A stretch of DNA of 64,000 nt from Tubiluchus corallicola. Taxonomy: Eukaryota > Priapulida > Priapulimorpha > Priapulimorphida > Tubiluchidae. The notes under the pieces are model-generated. The model was given only the letters and a program-made list of their open reading frames with translations. It did no database searches and had not been told where the DNA came from. Made by a program: the position numbers and the translations under genes. The stretch is taken from positions 46,100 to 110,099 of the forward strand of contig JAQGDQ010000701.1 of the NCBI GenBank assembly GCA_030141605.1, read 5' to 3'. Positions 25,301 to 36,100 of the stretch are shown piece after piece; the first letter of the stretch is position 1, and each line of letters starts with the position of its first letter.

Positions 25301-27997
25301 GGCATATTGTGAAAAACCTAAAAAACTAGACCAACGAGTTTAACACACAAAATTGGCATATTGTCAAAAACCTAAAAAGACTAGACTGACCAGTTTAACA
25401 TACAAAATTGGCATACTGTCAAAAACCTAAAAAAACTAGACCGACGAGTTTAACATACAAAATTGGCATATTGTCACAAACCTAAAAAACTATACCGACG
25501 AGTTTAACATGCAAAATTGGCATATTGTCAAAAACCTAAAAAAACTAGATTGACGAGTTTAACGTACAAAATTGGCATATTGTCAAAAACCTAAAAAACT
25601 AGACGGACGAGTTTAACATACAACATTGGCATATTGTCAAAAACCTAAAAGACTAGACTGACCAGTTTAACATACAAAATTGGCATGCTGTCAAAAACCT
25701 AAAAAACTAGACGGACGAGTTTAACATACAAAATTGGCATATTGTCAAAAACCTAAAAAACTATACCGACGAGTTTAACATGCAAAATTGGCATATTGTC
25801 AAAAACCTAAAAAACTAGACCAACGAGTTTAACATACAAAATTGGCATATTGTCAAAAACCTAAAAAAACTAGACGACGAGTTTAACGTACAAAATTGGC
25901 ACATTGTCAAAAACCTAAAAACCTAAACGACGAGTTTAACATTCAAACTTGGCATATTGTTAAAAACCTAAAAAAAACTAGACGACAAGTTTAACGTACA
26001 AAATTGGCATATTGTCAAAAACCTAAAAAACTAGACCCACGAGTTCAAATTTAATGCTGTATGTAATATTAAAATGTAAAACTCACCAGATTTGGTTCAG
26101 AAGCATTCTTTGGTCGCGGACGAGACCGTTTCTTTTCCTGTTCCTCGTCAGCAATAATCGTCTGCAATACAGACTAGAAATACAACCCAAACAGGGTCCG
26201 TGTTAGTACGTGTTGTTAGTACAGCTGCTATACATAGTAAAGCACCAACACCAGTTGTAAATTTAAGTGAGTAACTAAGAAATTCCCTAGCTGATTAATG
26301 TGAAAAAATATTAATAGACCAGTAGTAAAACACTGTGTTTTTTTACATACGGGGTGTTCAGAAAGTCACTGCTGAAAGGGTGTTCAGAAAGTCAATGTGC
26401 ACTTATATATTTATTAACAAAATGTTTCAATATAAAATGCAGGAGGTACATATGAATGACACTTATAAAGAATGTTGAAATTGATCCCCGTTAGCATCAA
26501 TACAGGCTTGGATCCTCCCTGTTAGCATCAATACAGGCTTGGATCCTCCCTGTTAGCATCAATACAGGCTTGGATCCAAATCAGTAATAATGTCAGTCAT
26601 TGCTGTTAGTATGCTATTCGTTACTGTTTTGCATTAGTGAAAGAAACTTTAGCCAGTATACTAGCCATTGCCCGAATGCCAGCCAGTAATGTTTTGCACA
26701 CGTGAAAGAAATCTTGGCCAACATGTACCAGCGATTACTGCTATGTGCAACTGTTGGCGTTGCTTGTTGCAGTAGTCATCATCGTCATTTACGTCACCGC
26801 TGTTGATATAATCAAAGAGTGCACCGATTATTGTAATGACATTCCCGTTAGCATCAACACAAATTTGGATTATACTTTGCATTTACTTTTACATAGTAAG
26901 TTCAATGAGGTAATGTGCAACACAGATTAATCCTTAATGACAAGAATAGTAACAATGAATAAAAAATTCTTTATGTTCAGTGTTTATTCGTTCTTTCTTC
27001 GTTTGCTTCCTTCAAATCATTTTTCATTCGTCCTTCCAGGTAATGGGTGGTTGGCAAATTCCCAAACGAAGGTAAATTCATTCCTTCTAGAGAAACCTAC
27101 CAAGTCTACGAGAACAGTTCTCGAACAGCAACTTTAATTACAGTCAAAGTTCGTTATAATAGTCCCCTTTGTTAAGCCAAACTCGCTTGACACCATAATT
27201 TCTGGCAAAAACACGTCTCTATTTGTATAGGAAGTCAAACTTGCTTAATGTCAACTTTTTTGTAGTCCAGTGAGCAGTATATGTGTATATATTATGTATA
27301 TAATATACTATACACATATTCGTCAATTTTTTTGAAGTTTCACCATCTTTAACCAAAAACATTGTTCTACTTTTTTGATCAGGATTTTTTGCGTAGCTAC
27401 TTCATCAAACTTGTACGAGAGCAAATATAAGCAAACAAGCAAAAACATAGTATTTTATTTATTGAAGAATTTTTTGAGTTCTGACAGTAGGCCTAATTTC
27501 TAGCATTTGGTTCTGCAAAAACTGATTCGGTATCAGTTTACAATGTTTCATAAATTTTGGTTTTGCTTTGTAATTTCAGTTTCGGTAACATCCCTGTTAC
27601 TACCATAATCCAGTAATGCTAACTACAAAATTTTAAATGCCATCAGTGCTGTACACACAAGTTTACTGCTTTATTAGAACAATAATATGCTAAGCGGTGA
27701 CTATTATGCATACCTTTCCTGTTGGCATGGGTGAAGGGACCCATTCCTTAGCTATGTATTTTTTAGTTTCGTACTTCTGCCGTATAAAAGCCTCTAGTGT
27801 ACTAAGAGAAGGTGTTAAGGTTGTAAAATTTAACATTATATAAAATATGGTAGCAGTAATTAGTACACAGACAAAGGTTTTGAAATAATACAAAGATGTA
27901 TACGATCTTAAACAGTCCTGAAGTAGAGTATAAACAACATTGCAAAGTAGGGTGTTGGTGATCTTCATGAAGAACCTCATGTTTAGGGAGATTTTTC

Positions 27998-28030
<33 letters not shown>

Positions 28031-31000
28031 AAAAACTAATACATTATACATTACAGACAGTATACATTATCACAAACAGATCAAAACAATTTTAATTGTT
28101 TTTTCTTGTTTACTAACATAGGCAAGGACTGTAATGACTTTCGTTCACTACTAGTAAACATTGTCAACACTGAAAAACTTTCCAAAAACAAACACACAAG
28201 CAGCAAATAAAATATATTAACTTGTAAACTTTTGTTCAGCGTAACTACAAGGATACGAGTCAGTTTGGGGTCGACGAAATCCGTCTGGTATGTTTGCTTC
28301 ATATATTGCTCTTGCCCGGCTGTTACCCATTTCTACCATACTCTAAACAGAAACAATATAAAATTAGTTAGCGTGCACGGACGTACAAGATAGTGATGGG
28401 CAATTAATAGAATAATCGAATTAATCGAGATTACAACCACTAAATTGATATTATTGACAACTGAAGAGTAATTCAGTTAATCGAGAGCAAAATATACGCA
28501 TCACTTACTGACTGAATGGTGGTGTCCTAGGACAAACACACAGAATTCTTACATTTTTTCATCGTTTTTCTCACCTTCCACAATGCGCACAATTGTGAAC
28601 AACAGTGTTGCAAACTGGGGCTTCGAATTCGTTTTTATGAGGCGTGTGTAGAGATGTAGTAAGAGATTAGTTAATGAATGTGCGTGTCTACAAAAATAGT
28701 TTGCGAGTACAAAAATGGCAGACAGACAGCCAGAAGCTCATAGGCTATATTTCGGTGCTGCAATGTTTGAAAAATATGGCTAAAGCACTAAAAAATAGCC
28801 ACAAAAAATTAATAATGATATAAAATTATAAAATTTCAGAATCGTCCATAACTAGTACAAGATTGTAAAAATAAATAAGAAAACACAATAACATGATAGT
28901 TTACGCGAGCTTCTGCTTGATCTGACATGAATTTAAAGTTGCAAAAGACAAATATGAAGACTTAATTAAACACGTCACACTAAAAATTCATTTAGCAAAA
29001 AGCTATGGCTAAAATTTTAAAAAAATTTGTAGGGTTTAGTACAGCTGCTACACTAATCATAATTTAGTTTATTAACTGGTCTCCAAATTATCTCAGGATG
29101 CTTCCTAAAAACAAAGTATTTCATTTTATCCGATACAGCAAGGCTTGTGTTCAATGGGGAATATCTGTGTCCTACTACATTAGTGTTTCCAATGCACCAA
29201 TAGCCAGAAGGGAAAGAACAGATCAAAGCATTTTTGCTGTAGGGGTGACAAGACCTGCACTACCTAGTGTTACTTCGTTAGCAAACTACTTAGTGTCAAA
29301 TTACTTTGTTAGCAAACTACTTACTGTCAAATTACTTCGTTAGCAAACTGACAGATATTGTTTAGTAGTCACGCAATTCATTAAACATTTACAGTGACAT
29401 TAAATACACTCTCCCATTTACACCAATAAAATTGACAAAAACCGATAGTCCATTGTAGACGGACTTACGTAAAATGAGTATCATCACAAAACAGCAAGTT
29501 TCTAGCTGGTTTTAGTTAAACAAAACCAAAACAGCATTTGTTTGACTACCTCGAAGCATACAAGTTTTTTTCTCCCATCCATGATGATTTTTATTACATA
29601 AAACAATTTACAATTGTAGTACCAAACTTAATCTAATTACAGCCTTACCAATCTGAAAGTAGTTTCAGTTTTGCAGAGCTCTGCTAGGTTTCCATTTTAC
29701 ATACAAATTTCAGGCAAAAAATAAACCTCTATGCCACAAGAAAAAAGCGGAGCATGTGCTACATTTTTCAGTAAATATTTTTCTGGTTTTTTAAACGGAA
29801 ACAAATACCTCAACTTGATCCGGTGTCCAAGTGTCCAAGTTTACGGACTTCACCTTTGATATATGGCAGCCAAGATTACGGTGTATTCCTGCACAGCGTA
29901 TGCAGAGAAATATGCCCAAATTCCATGAAGCCCATCTTGGTCCTGTTAAAAAAAGTAAATAAATGAACATAGATCTATTCACAATTAAAGCAGTCAAAAA
30001 GTTAATAAACAGATATATCTACTACTGGATTAGTTACTGAATTATTCCATGGTACAAATAACAAATTAATTTACGTGTATTTCATAATCTAATTAACAAA
30101 CAATTTTCAGTAAACTGCATTATGAACAGTACATTTATTTCATCAGTGGAATAAATCACAGCAAACTAAAGTAAAACAAATATAGTACAATGAACATAGC
30201 TCTATATAAATATAGGACAAAGCTCCGGTAGTCCGGAACTTTGGAGTAATCGGAGTTTCAATTCAGATACGACCCGGTTTAACTTTAACTGCTTGAGATC
30301 CAATTCGGTATCAGAAAAAATAATTAAAAACGTGAAGTAATCATCATAATTTGCGTTTACTCAGTTTAAGGAACAAATACGTTGCCAACCAATGCTGTAA
30401 AATTTAAGTAATTTTCCATTTGCCTATTTAAACATGTTTACCTTTTTGCCTGTCGATCTACGGTAATGTACGAGTTATTGATAAAAATTAAGTCTTGTTG
30501 TGTGCACTTTGTCATGTTGACAAAATTTGTGTAAGCATGAATTTATGTAAAACCTATGCAACGCATAAATTATTTGTCAAATCAATGTCCGACTGACGCT
30601 ATTTTCAACAGTGACGCAACTTGAACAAGATTTCCGTTATTGTGCTTCAGACATATCTAAGTGTTATGTTTAACAGCCTTTTCACTTTATGAAATTTAAT
30701 TTAGCTTAAAGTTATTGCTAGTACTAGTACAAGTAGTGTATGTGTCAAAAAAGTTTGAACAACTCTTGCACAATATACTCCAAAACATCTGTTTAGGGCA
30801 CATTCGGAGTTATGTACAATTAACGTAGTAGACGCCGCTGACTGTTCCATTAAGCACTGTCGCAATCGCTGGGATACGTAACAGAATTATAAGTAACTGT
30901 AATATAATATGTTACATTGTTAGCCCAATAATTAGAAAAATAGGCCAAGCTGTATCTGACAGGTGTCCAAATATTACCCTTTGCATCACAATCTACACAA

Positions 31001-31095
31001 TATTTATTATCTTCATCACGTAGCAGCCCGTTTAATATTGCTTGAAATTTCTCTTGCAGTTGCTTTTGTCGATCATTATCCTTTTTTGAAGCCAT
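13353..31095 (-). CDS. SMAP1: SMAP1/2-type ArfGAP, complete, 12 coding exons
   Basis: Exons, 5' to 3' on the minus strand: 31,095-30,978; 29,942-29,809; 28,342-28,257; 27,801-27,714; 26,161-26,087; 24,158-24,044; 22,991-22,855; 21,693-21,540; 19,649-19,552; 18,185-17,967; 15,032-14,925; 13,493-13,353. All junctions keep frame with GT-AG sites, giving 490 aa (human SMAP1 has 467). The ArfGAP zinc finger spans exons 1-2, C33-x2-C36-x16-C53-x2-C56, with the catalytic arginine R61 in [24 protein letters not shown] and [11 protein letters not shown] continue the domain. A clathrin-box DLLGLD (201-206) is split by intron 6. The C-terminal half is Gln/Pro/Tyr/Met-rich and ends in TLSTNLWQ, matching the family's usual end. 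The protein should speed GTP hydrolysis on Arf GTPases in clathrin-linked endosomal traffic. Orthology to SMAP1 versus SMAP2 is not resolved. Introns carry many MITEs and minisatellites. Confidence 0.95.
13533..13775. repeat. 89-bp tandem repeat beside last SMAP exon
   Basis: GAATTCAGATCCAAATCC recurs at 13,549, 13,638 and 13,727, exactly 89 bp apart (2.7 copies, over 95% alike). The array begins about 40 bp inside the last SMAP intron, next to the exon 12 acceptor. Small open frames here are by-products of the repeat. Confidence 0.85.
14112..14335. repeat. Long imperfect palindrome (foldback)
   Basis: Left arm elements TGTACACATGCTATTATAAC, CATAATTGGG, AGTGTAGCTTGCTTGGAA and CAACTGGCTCAA are mirrored in reverse order on the right (TTGAGCCATTTGGCT, TTCCAAGCAAGCTACA, CCCAATTATAA, GTTATAATATCGTGTGTACA). 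The arms are about 80-90 bp around a loop of roughly 60 bp, in SMAP intron 11. It is probably a foldback MITE; transcribed, it would form a long hairpin. Confidence 0.75.
15058..15656 (+). mobile_element. TTAA-flanked MITE, family G copy 1
   Basis: The termini AGCACAAGAAAACC and CCCGTTTCTTGTCCTT are flanked by TTAA on both sides. Related copies lie at 42,660-43,139, 43,761-44,440 and about 54,825-55,032. TTAA duplications point to piggyBac or Kolobok; ends beginning A(G) favour Kolobok. The left edge lies 25 bp from SMAP exon 11, inside the acceptor region. Confidence 0.75.
16085..17700. repeat. 44-bp minisatellite split by a transposon
   Basis: The unit GTCTGAAAAGTACATTGACA plus AAGCCAAAACACCTATGGTACCCA (44 bp) occurs about 11 times between 17,217 and 17,700 and, more diverged, about 4 times at 16,085-16,268. 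The two blocks are separated by a 946-bp TA-flanked element. The 60-91 aa minus-strand frames reading FGFVNVLF are translations of the repeat, not genes. Confidence 0.85.
16271..17216 (+). mobile_element. pogo-like element, family C copy 1
   Basis: The ends CAGTAAGCGCCACATAATAG and TAAGCGGCGCCTACTA are flanked by TA. A sister copy at 34,589-35,525 has CAGTAGGTGCC/GGCGCCTACTG-type ends. The 0.94-kb interiors align throughout, with stop codons in all frames. It is inserted within the 44-bp minisatellite. Confidence 0.8.
18547..18978 (+). mobile_element. TTAA-flanked MITE, family F copy 1
   Basis: The ends AAGAAAACCGGACGATTGTT and ATCCAGTTTTCCT are each next to TTAA. The second copy (62,247-62,776) shares these ends and the interior. 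It resembles Kolobok or piggyBac MITEs and lies in SMAP intron 9. Confidence 0.75.
19898..20668 (+). repeat. Unclassified interspersed repeat I, copy 1
   Basis: A GC-richer block begins AAAGGCCCCGCAAAAGATTTT and ends in a (TA)n run. It is matched in inverse orientation at 32,075-32,803. No terminal inverted repeats were seen, and one end is a simple-sequence tail, so a retroposed (SINE- or LINE-like) unit is possible. It lies in SMAP intron 8. Confidence 0.6.
20793..20992. repeat. 40-bp tandem repeat, five copies
   Basis: TATGCTAGACAATGTCAATC followed by ACTCAATGGACAGTCAGCGT repeats five times at 40-bp spacing in SMAP intron 8, shortly before the family A element at 21,031. Confidence 0.85.
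21031..21517 (+). mobile_element. pogo-like MITE, family A copy 2
   Basis: CAGTCAACCTCGGATATAAG to GAGGTTGACTG with TA on each side, 487 bp. Its right edge is 23 bp from SMAP exon 8 (exon end 21,540), immediately inside the donor region of intron 8. Confidence 0.88.
24681..26046. repeat. 54-bp minisatellite, about 25 copies
   Basis: The unit is ACGAGTTTAACATACAAAAT plus TGGCATATTGTCAAAAACCT plus AAAAAACTAGACCG (54 bp), tandem over about 1.37 kb in SMAP intron 5. Variant patterns (CACACAAAA..., GACTGACCAG, ATACTGTC) recur at about 489 bp, i.e. nine units, so the array has a higher-order period. Its right end lies 41 bp from the donor of exon 5. Confidence 0.92.
26351..26900 (-). mobile_element. 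Decayed DNA-transposon remnant
   Basis: The sequence starts GGGGTGTTCAGAAAGTCACT, an end-like motif. On the minus strand it encodes fragments [14 protein letters not shown] and [13 protein letters not shown], which recall the C-terminal end of some mariner-type (DDE) transposases. The frame is broken throughout. A 31-bp unit (GTTAGCATCAATACAGGCTT GGATCCTCCCT) is present three times in tandem at 26,491-26,580. It lies in SMAP intron 4, just 5' of exon 5. Confidence 0.45.
28002..28026. repeat. (GA)n microsatellite
   Basis: Pure GA dinucleotide run in SMAP intron 3. Confidence 0.9.
29270..29350. repeat. 31-bp tandem repeat
   Basis: CTTCGTTAGCAAACTACTTA GTGTCAAATTA repeats at 29,277, 29,308 and 29,339 (31-bp period) in SMAP intron 2. 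Confidence 0.75.
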
Positions 31096-33114
31096 GATAA
31101 GAAAAACCAGTTTAAATCAAACAGAAAAATGGCATCGAAGTTAAGACCGAGCAACACCCGGAACATTGTGCTACCGTGACCTACTTTTTTGCCGTTTTTG
31201 CAAATTTTGTTCAAATATTTTAAGTTTTTTAAAATTTTTTTTAAAGTATAACTCTAGTAGGTAACAATTTTTATTAAGCTAATTCGTTTTAAATTAAAGA
31301 CTCTATAGTCTGTGACTAGGCGGATTGATATATACAGTCATAAAACAACAGAACACCTGCTTAAATGCGGGATTATTAAATTGATTGAAACAGCTCATTT
31401 CTTGAATTTTCTGCGTTCTTATTTACTGTATACGTTTTTTAGGTTTTGAAATCGAGAATTATAGAGATTTTGTAAGTAGATCCAGGCTACACAGTTTTAT
31501 GAATAGCGTAGTGTCACTAGTACATAAAAACTTCCAATAATTCAGTTTTATTTGCTCAATTGTACCATCTAGGTCCTTATTTCTTTGGATAAGGTATATT
31601 ACCACGTACTATTTGTACACAAATCACATTTTATACAGAGCATGACTGTCAACTAATGCATGTTGCATATAAGCTTTGTAAGCAAACGATTATTTTTTCA
31701 AACAGTGATTGCAATAAGAATTTAACAATTTTCCTTTTAGTTTTTATATTTTCTTTTTTGTTCAAGTTCTACACTGTAATTTGCTTATAACGAGTTTCAA
31801 GCGACCGTGAAAATTGCTTGGTGTAACAGAGTCTCATTATATGCAAGGTCAATTGTTTGATCGAATGTACAAGACAGAAATGAAGCCTGTAAGGCAGATA
31901 TGATGTATTGATGAAAAAAGCACTTTCTATTGAGACTGGCACAAGTTTCTTAAAGAGCGCCACTGTTTAGCAAATATTTCATCATAAATTAGTATAAACT
32001 TATGGTGTTTAAACTCTGTTATGTATTTAGGGTATATAAATTCCTGCATAAAACTGCCACGCACGTAGCTTTTCTGTATATATATATATGGATATATAAC
32101 TGACGAGGCCATTTTCAACGATATATACGTCACATGATAGGTCACCACCCATGGGTTCGCACCTGGGAGTTTATTTTTCGAATTGGGCCCACTGGGAGGA
32201 ACGGAGGCCGAAAAACCTCCAAAAACGCCCTTTTTTGACCGTTTTTCGCAAAAAATTGCAAAACTTATAAAACTCTTATTTCTAGAGAACGGGAATGTGC
32301 CGAGGGCAGTGCTGCTAATGATTGAATAGGCCATTCAACAGTGGGCGTAATAGTCATATTTAGATCTCATGGGAGGGCCATCAGTGCTCGCTACAGGCAT
32401 TTTTCCGGACACAATTCCCAATTTTTTCGAAATCCGGCCAAACAGCCTGTAGAAAAAACGTTCTAGAAGCGTTTAGTGGGACTCTTGGAAGGAGATATAT
32501 GGCTCTTTAGAAAAAGGAAGAACGGCTACACAATGATGTGAGCTGCATTTTAGGACGCTTCCTTCCTGATGAGCTATGACGAGCTGATTGGAGGTTCCAT
32601 TTTGCACGATTTTCGCTTGGAAAACTGCTGATGCAAAGCCATTGTTCTGACGTCATCCATTAAACTCTGCTTATAAATCTTATAACTTTAATTCAGTAAA
32701 AGCTGCTACTCGCTTCGCATTGTAAATGAGGACTATGTAGCATGTGCGCATATTTTTTGATAATAAGTTAATTTATACGCAAAATTTTTCGCGGGGCCTT
32801 TGACTGTAGGTCTGCAGGCACTGTATAATTTTTGACTATGCACATGTATCTCAGTGTGAGCATATATTAACCTACATACGTGTATGTCACTTAATAACTA
32901 AGTCTACTGTCTGACTAGCCCAAGTGTTAATTAATGTAAAATTACTGTATTTATTTAAAATACTAAATTTTTTGGTATCAGTAAACTTTGAAAAGCATTA
33001 TTTATTTTGCAACACAAGACTTGGTTATTTTTGCGTGCTTTACAGATTGTCTGGTTCAGAGCCCTTGTGTTTGTTTAGCTTAATATTGATTTTTTTCAGA
33101 AATCTGTGAACGAA
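31096..33114. promoter_or_regulatory. Head-to-head interval between SMAP and geminin
   Basis: SMAP starts leftward at 31,095, and the first recognised geminin coding exon begins at 33,100 (ATG 33,115) after an acceptor TTTTTTCAG. Both promoters should lie in this 2-kb gap, unless geminin's noncoding first exon is elsewhere. No TATA box or CpG-rich core stands out. Repeat I (32,075-32,803) occupies over a third of it. A shared promoter is inferred from orientation only. Confidence 0.35.
32075..32803 (-). repeat. Unclassified interspersed repeat I, copy 2
   Basis: Inverse copy of 19,898-20,668: it ends AAATTTTTCGCGGGGCCTTT on the right and starts with a (TA)n run on the left. Shared stretches include GGGCCCACTGGGAGG/CCTCCAAAAA and GGAAGGAGATATATGGCTC. 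The 135-aa minus-strand frame at 31,927-32,334 runs through it and is not a gene. Confidence 0.6.
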
Positions 33115-36100
33115 ATGAATGAAAGGAAGATGCTAAAGCGAAAGATTCTGCAGGAGATACAACCAGCAGTAAATAATAAACAAATCAATGTAAGAACATT
33201 TTCAACCTATCAAAAACAGAAACCTCTAATTTTATTTATATTCTAAAAGTGATCAACATATAATGGGTATCTAATAGCATCATAATAATGGCCAGAAGTA
33301 GTATACGTATTTACATATATGTTCAATTTAGATCTTGAGATCTGCACCGCACCGCAGACCATTGTGGTCTGAACTGGTGACCACTGAGCATTAATTTTTG
33401 ATGGCCAGCCATTAGCAGTGGCAAAATAGTGCATTTTAATTAGAATCAGATGTTTCTGATAATAAATTTCACAGGCCAAACTTGAATAAATGGAGTGAGA
33501 GTGAAAGAGGGAGAGAAAGTGGGAGTGAGAGAGAGAGAAAGGGGGCGTGAGTGAGAGTGAGAGAGAGGGGGGAATAAGTAGCTATGCAAAAGTCAAGGCA
33601 AGCAAACTACTTGTTGAAGGTTGAGTTTTGCTAGTTATTGTAATTATGGTGCTGAGTATTACTTGTTAAACTGTAAAAGTGTTGCCACCTGTGACTTTTT
33701 AGAAGGCCATTTTTTGTTGATCCTTATGGTGTGAAATTTTACTCTATTTTTTTCTTACACATTTAGAGTCAAACTAGCAAGAGGAAATTTGGCAATTCGC
33801 TGCAAAATAAACCTGCTGCAAATGGAAAGAAATTGATCAAACCACTAGGTATTTGCATTCCTGACATAATGTAGCTTGCGTAACTTTGTTTGATGGGTTT
33901 ACTGTCGTTTAATTCTGCATTAAAACTTATAAATAGAGTACTTATAACTATAAGAAATCACCGTGTTAGTCAAGTAATTGTCAGCAATCACCATGCTTAA
34001 TCAGGCATCATGGCTTAAGTGGACACTCCACATATCGCCCCAGCAGTCAAGGCATTAGTTGGCTGTTCTGCCATGTTGTCATAACACATACAGCAGGAGC
34101 ATATACTGCTTCATATCTGACTAGAATATCCTTATAAGTAATGAGTCAGTTGCCAAACAAAATGACTCTGTTATCGAAATGATACGTTTGTGTTGGTGCT
34201 GTTGATGTACACAATTTTTCAGCTGAAATTTGTGAGCTTTTATCGGGGTCAGAATAACCCACTCTCTAACTCTTTCGCATTCCATCGTGAATATTTTTCA
34301 CACGTGATATACTTTAAAGACTTACATAGCTTGAAGCAGAGTTAATGCAAATTCTTTAGATAAATTAGAACGGCTATTTTACAATTTATGGCAAACCAAA
34401 TTAGCGAACCGATAAACCGTTTCGAAAAAAAGACATTTTTGCCAAATGTTACCAAAGCGTTGAGGCCCTCAAAGTTGAGGTGTCCTAGGCTGCAGCCATT
34501 GCTGGCCTATAGGATAACCTGGCTGTCGTTAAGGTTACTGCTAAGTTTTTCTATAACATTTTTTTTCTTTTGCTTGACTTTTTTACTACAGTAGGTGCCT
34601 CTTAACAGACTCACGGTTAATAGACTCAATCGCTTAAATGACTCAAAAACGCTTCTATTCTAATTTACATGAAAACTGTCGGCAATTGACTCGAATAACT
34701 CCACATAATTGACTCCATATTTTTGCTTCAAATGCTTCAATAAGACGCTTTCGTGTGACTAATAAGCTTTTATGATTTCTATATCATCTTAGTTCACTTT
34801 TGTCCTATAATATACATAGAAACAATCATGTTAAATACCGTTTTGTATGTAAGCAGGAACGTTTAGCATACACTAATATGCTAGCCCAATGGTTTGCTTT
34901 GTCCCACCCATCCACTGCGATTTACCTCATTACACAAGAATTCCTGGAAGCTAAACATTTAATCACTTCCTTAGCTGTTTGCTTTTGAAACTCTGGCAGT
35001 CTTTGCCAGAATGTTTAATCAGATGTTGCTGTTATGCCAGGGACGCAGGTACAGTACAGAAAGTATGTCTCATCAGCGAGCAGGAGCTAAGTTTAAGCAT
35101 GTGAAGCACCAAGTATTTTACCAGAATTTGTGCATCATACAACAACAGATTTTCAACGTTTTTATCATTTTGAGACCTTCGTGAGCCAACTTTTTCGCGA
35201 TGAAATGAAGCAGCTGACTTTGAAGGAATATTTGTAATTTTTGCAAATAAACAAACTTGTGTGAATCAGAAAAGTATGCTTTTTAATTTATTGCTAGTTA
35301 TATAAATTAATATTTCAAAATATATTTTTTTAATTTTTAACTGCGCAAAGCAATTTAGGCATTACTTCGTTTCTAAAATTCATTAAAAACCTTTGCAGTG
35401 CATAGTAAGCTGGTGACACATACTTCTATACCAGTAATAATACATCCATCAGTTAATAGGTTCAGTCGGTTAATTGGATCAAAACAATTCGGTCCCAAAG
35501 TGAATCTATTAAGCAGCGCCTACTGTATTTAGTTAATCATTGATTTGCTAGTGCAAAACATGCAGTTTGGTGTTCTTTAATAGACTTTGATTGTCACACA
35601 AAAGTTTTTGGTGTAACTAGTTAAAGTGCAGTATTCAGTATTATATGAAATACTAATTAGATGTATTCACTGAGATTTGCACACCATGATTGTGCTGGTG
35701 AGCTTGTGTTCACTGAGATTTGCACACCATGATTGTGCTGGTGAACTTGTGTTCACTTCTCAATCCACTTTTTGTTTCTGAAGTTAATAAAAACATTAAC
35801 TGTGTTGTTAGACGGGCCGTTGAAGATTTACCAGGATGAAAATGCACTCAGTGCAGGGAAACGGGTCCAGAAAGGCAGCGACAAAGCTTGCCAGACAGAC
35901 GAAGCGGATTTTCAAAAGAAGAAAACACCAGAGGAAGAAGCTTTTGAACTTATGTGTCAAGGTGAAATTCCATAAGCTAAATTTGACATATTTTTGGTGA
36001 TGTAATCCATGTTCTAGCTGATGTTGTAAAGGTAAATTTATACAATAATGTGTAAATGTGAGGGCAGTAATGTAGATGATGACATTCCTCGTAAACGCAC

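Noticed and set aside
24681-26046. CRISPR-like array
   Set aside because: The units are contiguous with no unique spacers, and the setting is a eukaryotic intron.
27142-27320. Another pogo-like element starting CAGTCAAAGTTCGTTATAA
   Set aside because: The left end and TA are convincing, but I could not find a matching right end, so boundaries cannot be given.
31927-32334. 135-aa minus-strand frame
   Set aside because: It lies mostly inside interspersed repeat I and is not open in the other copy.
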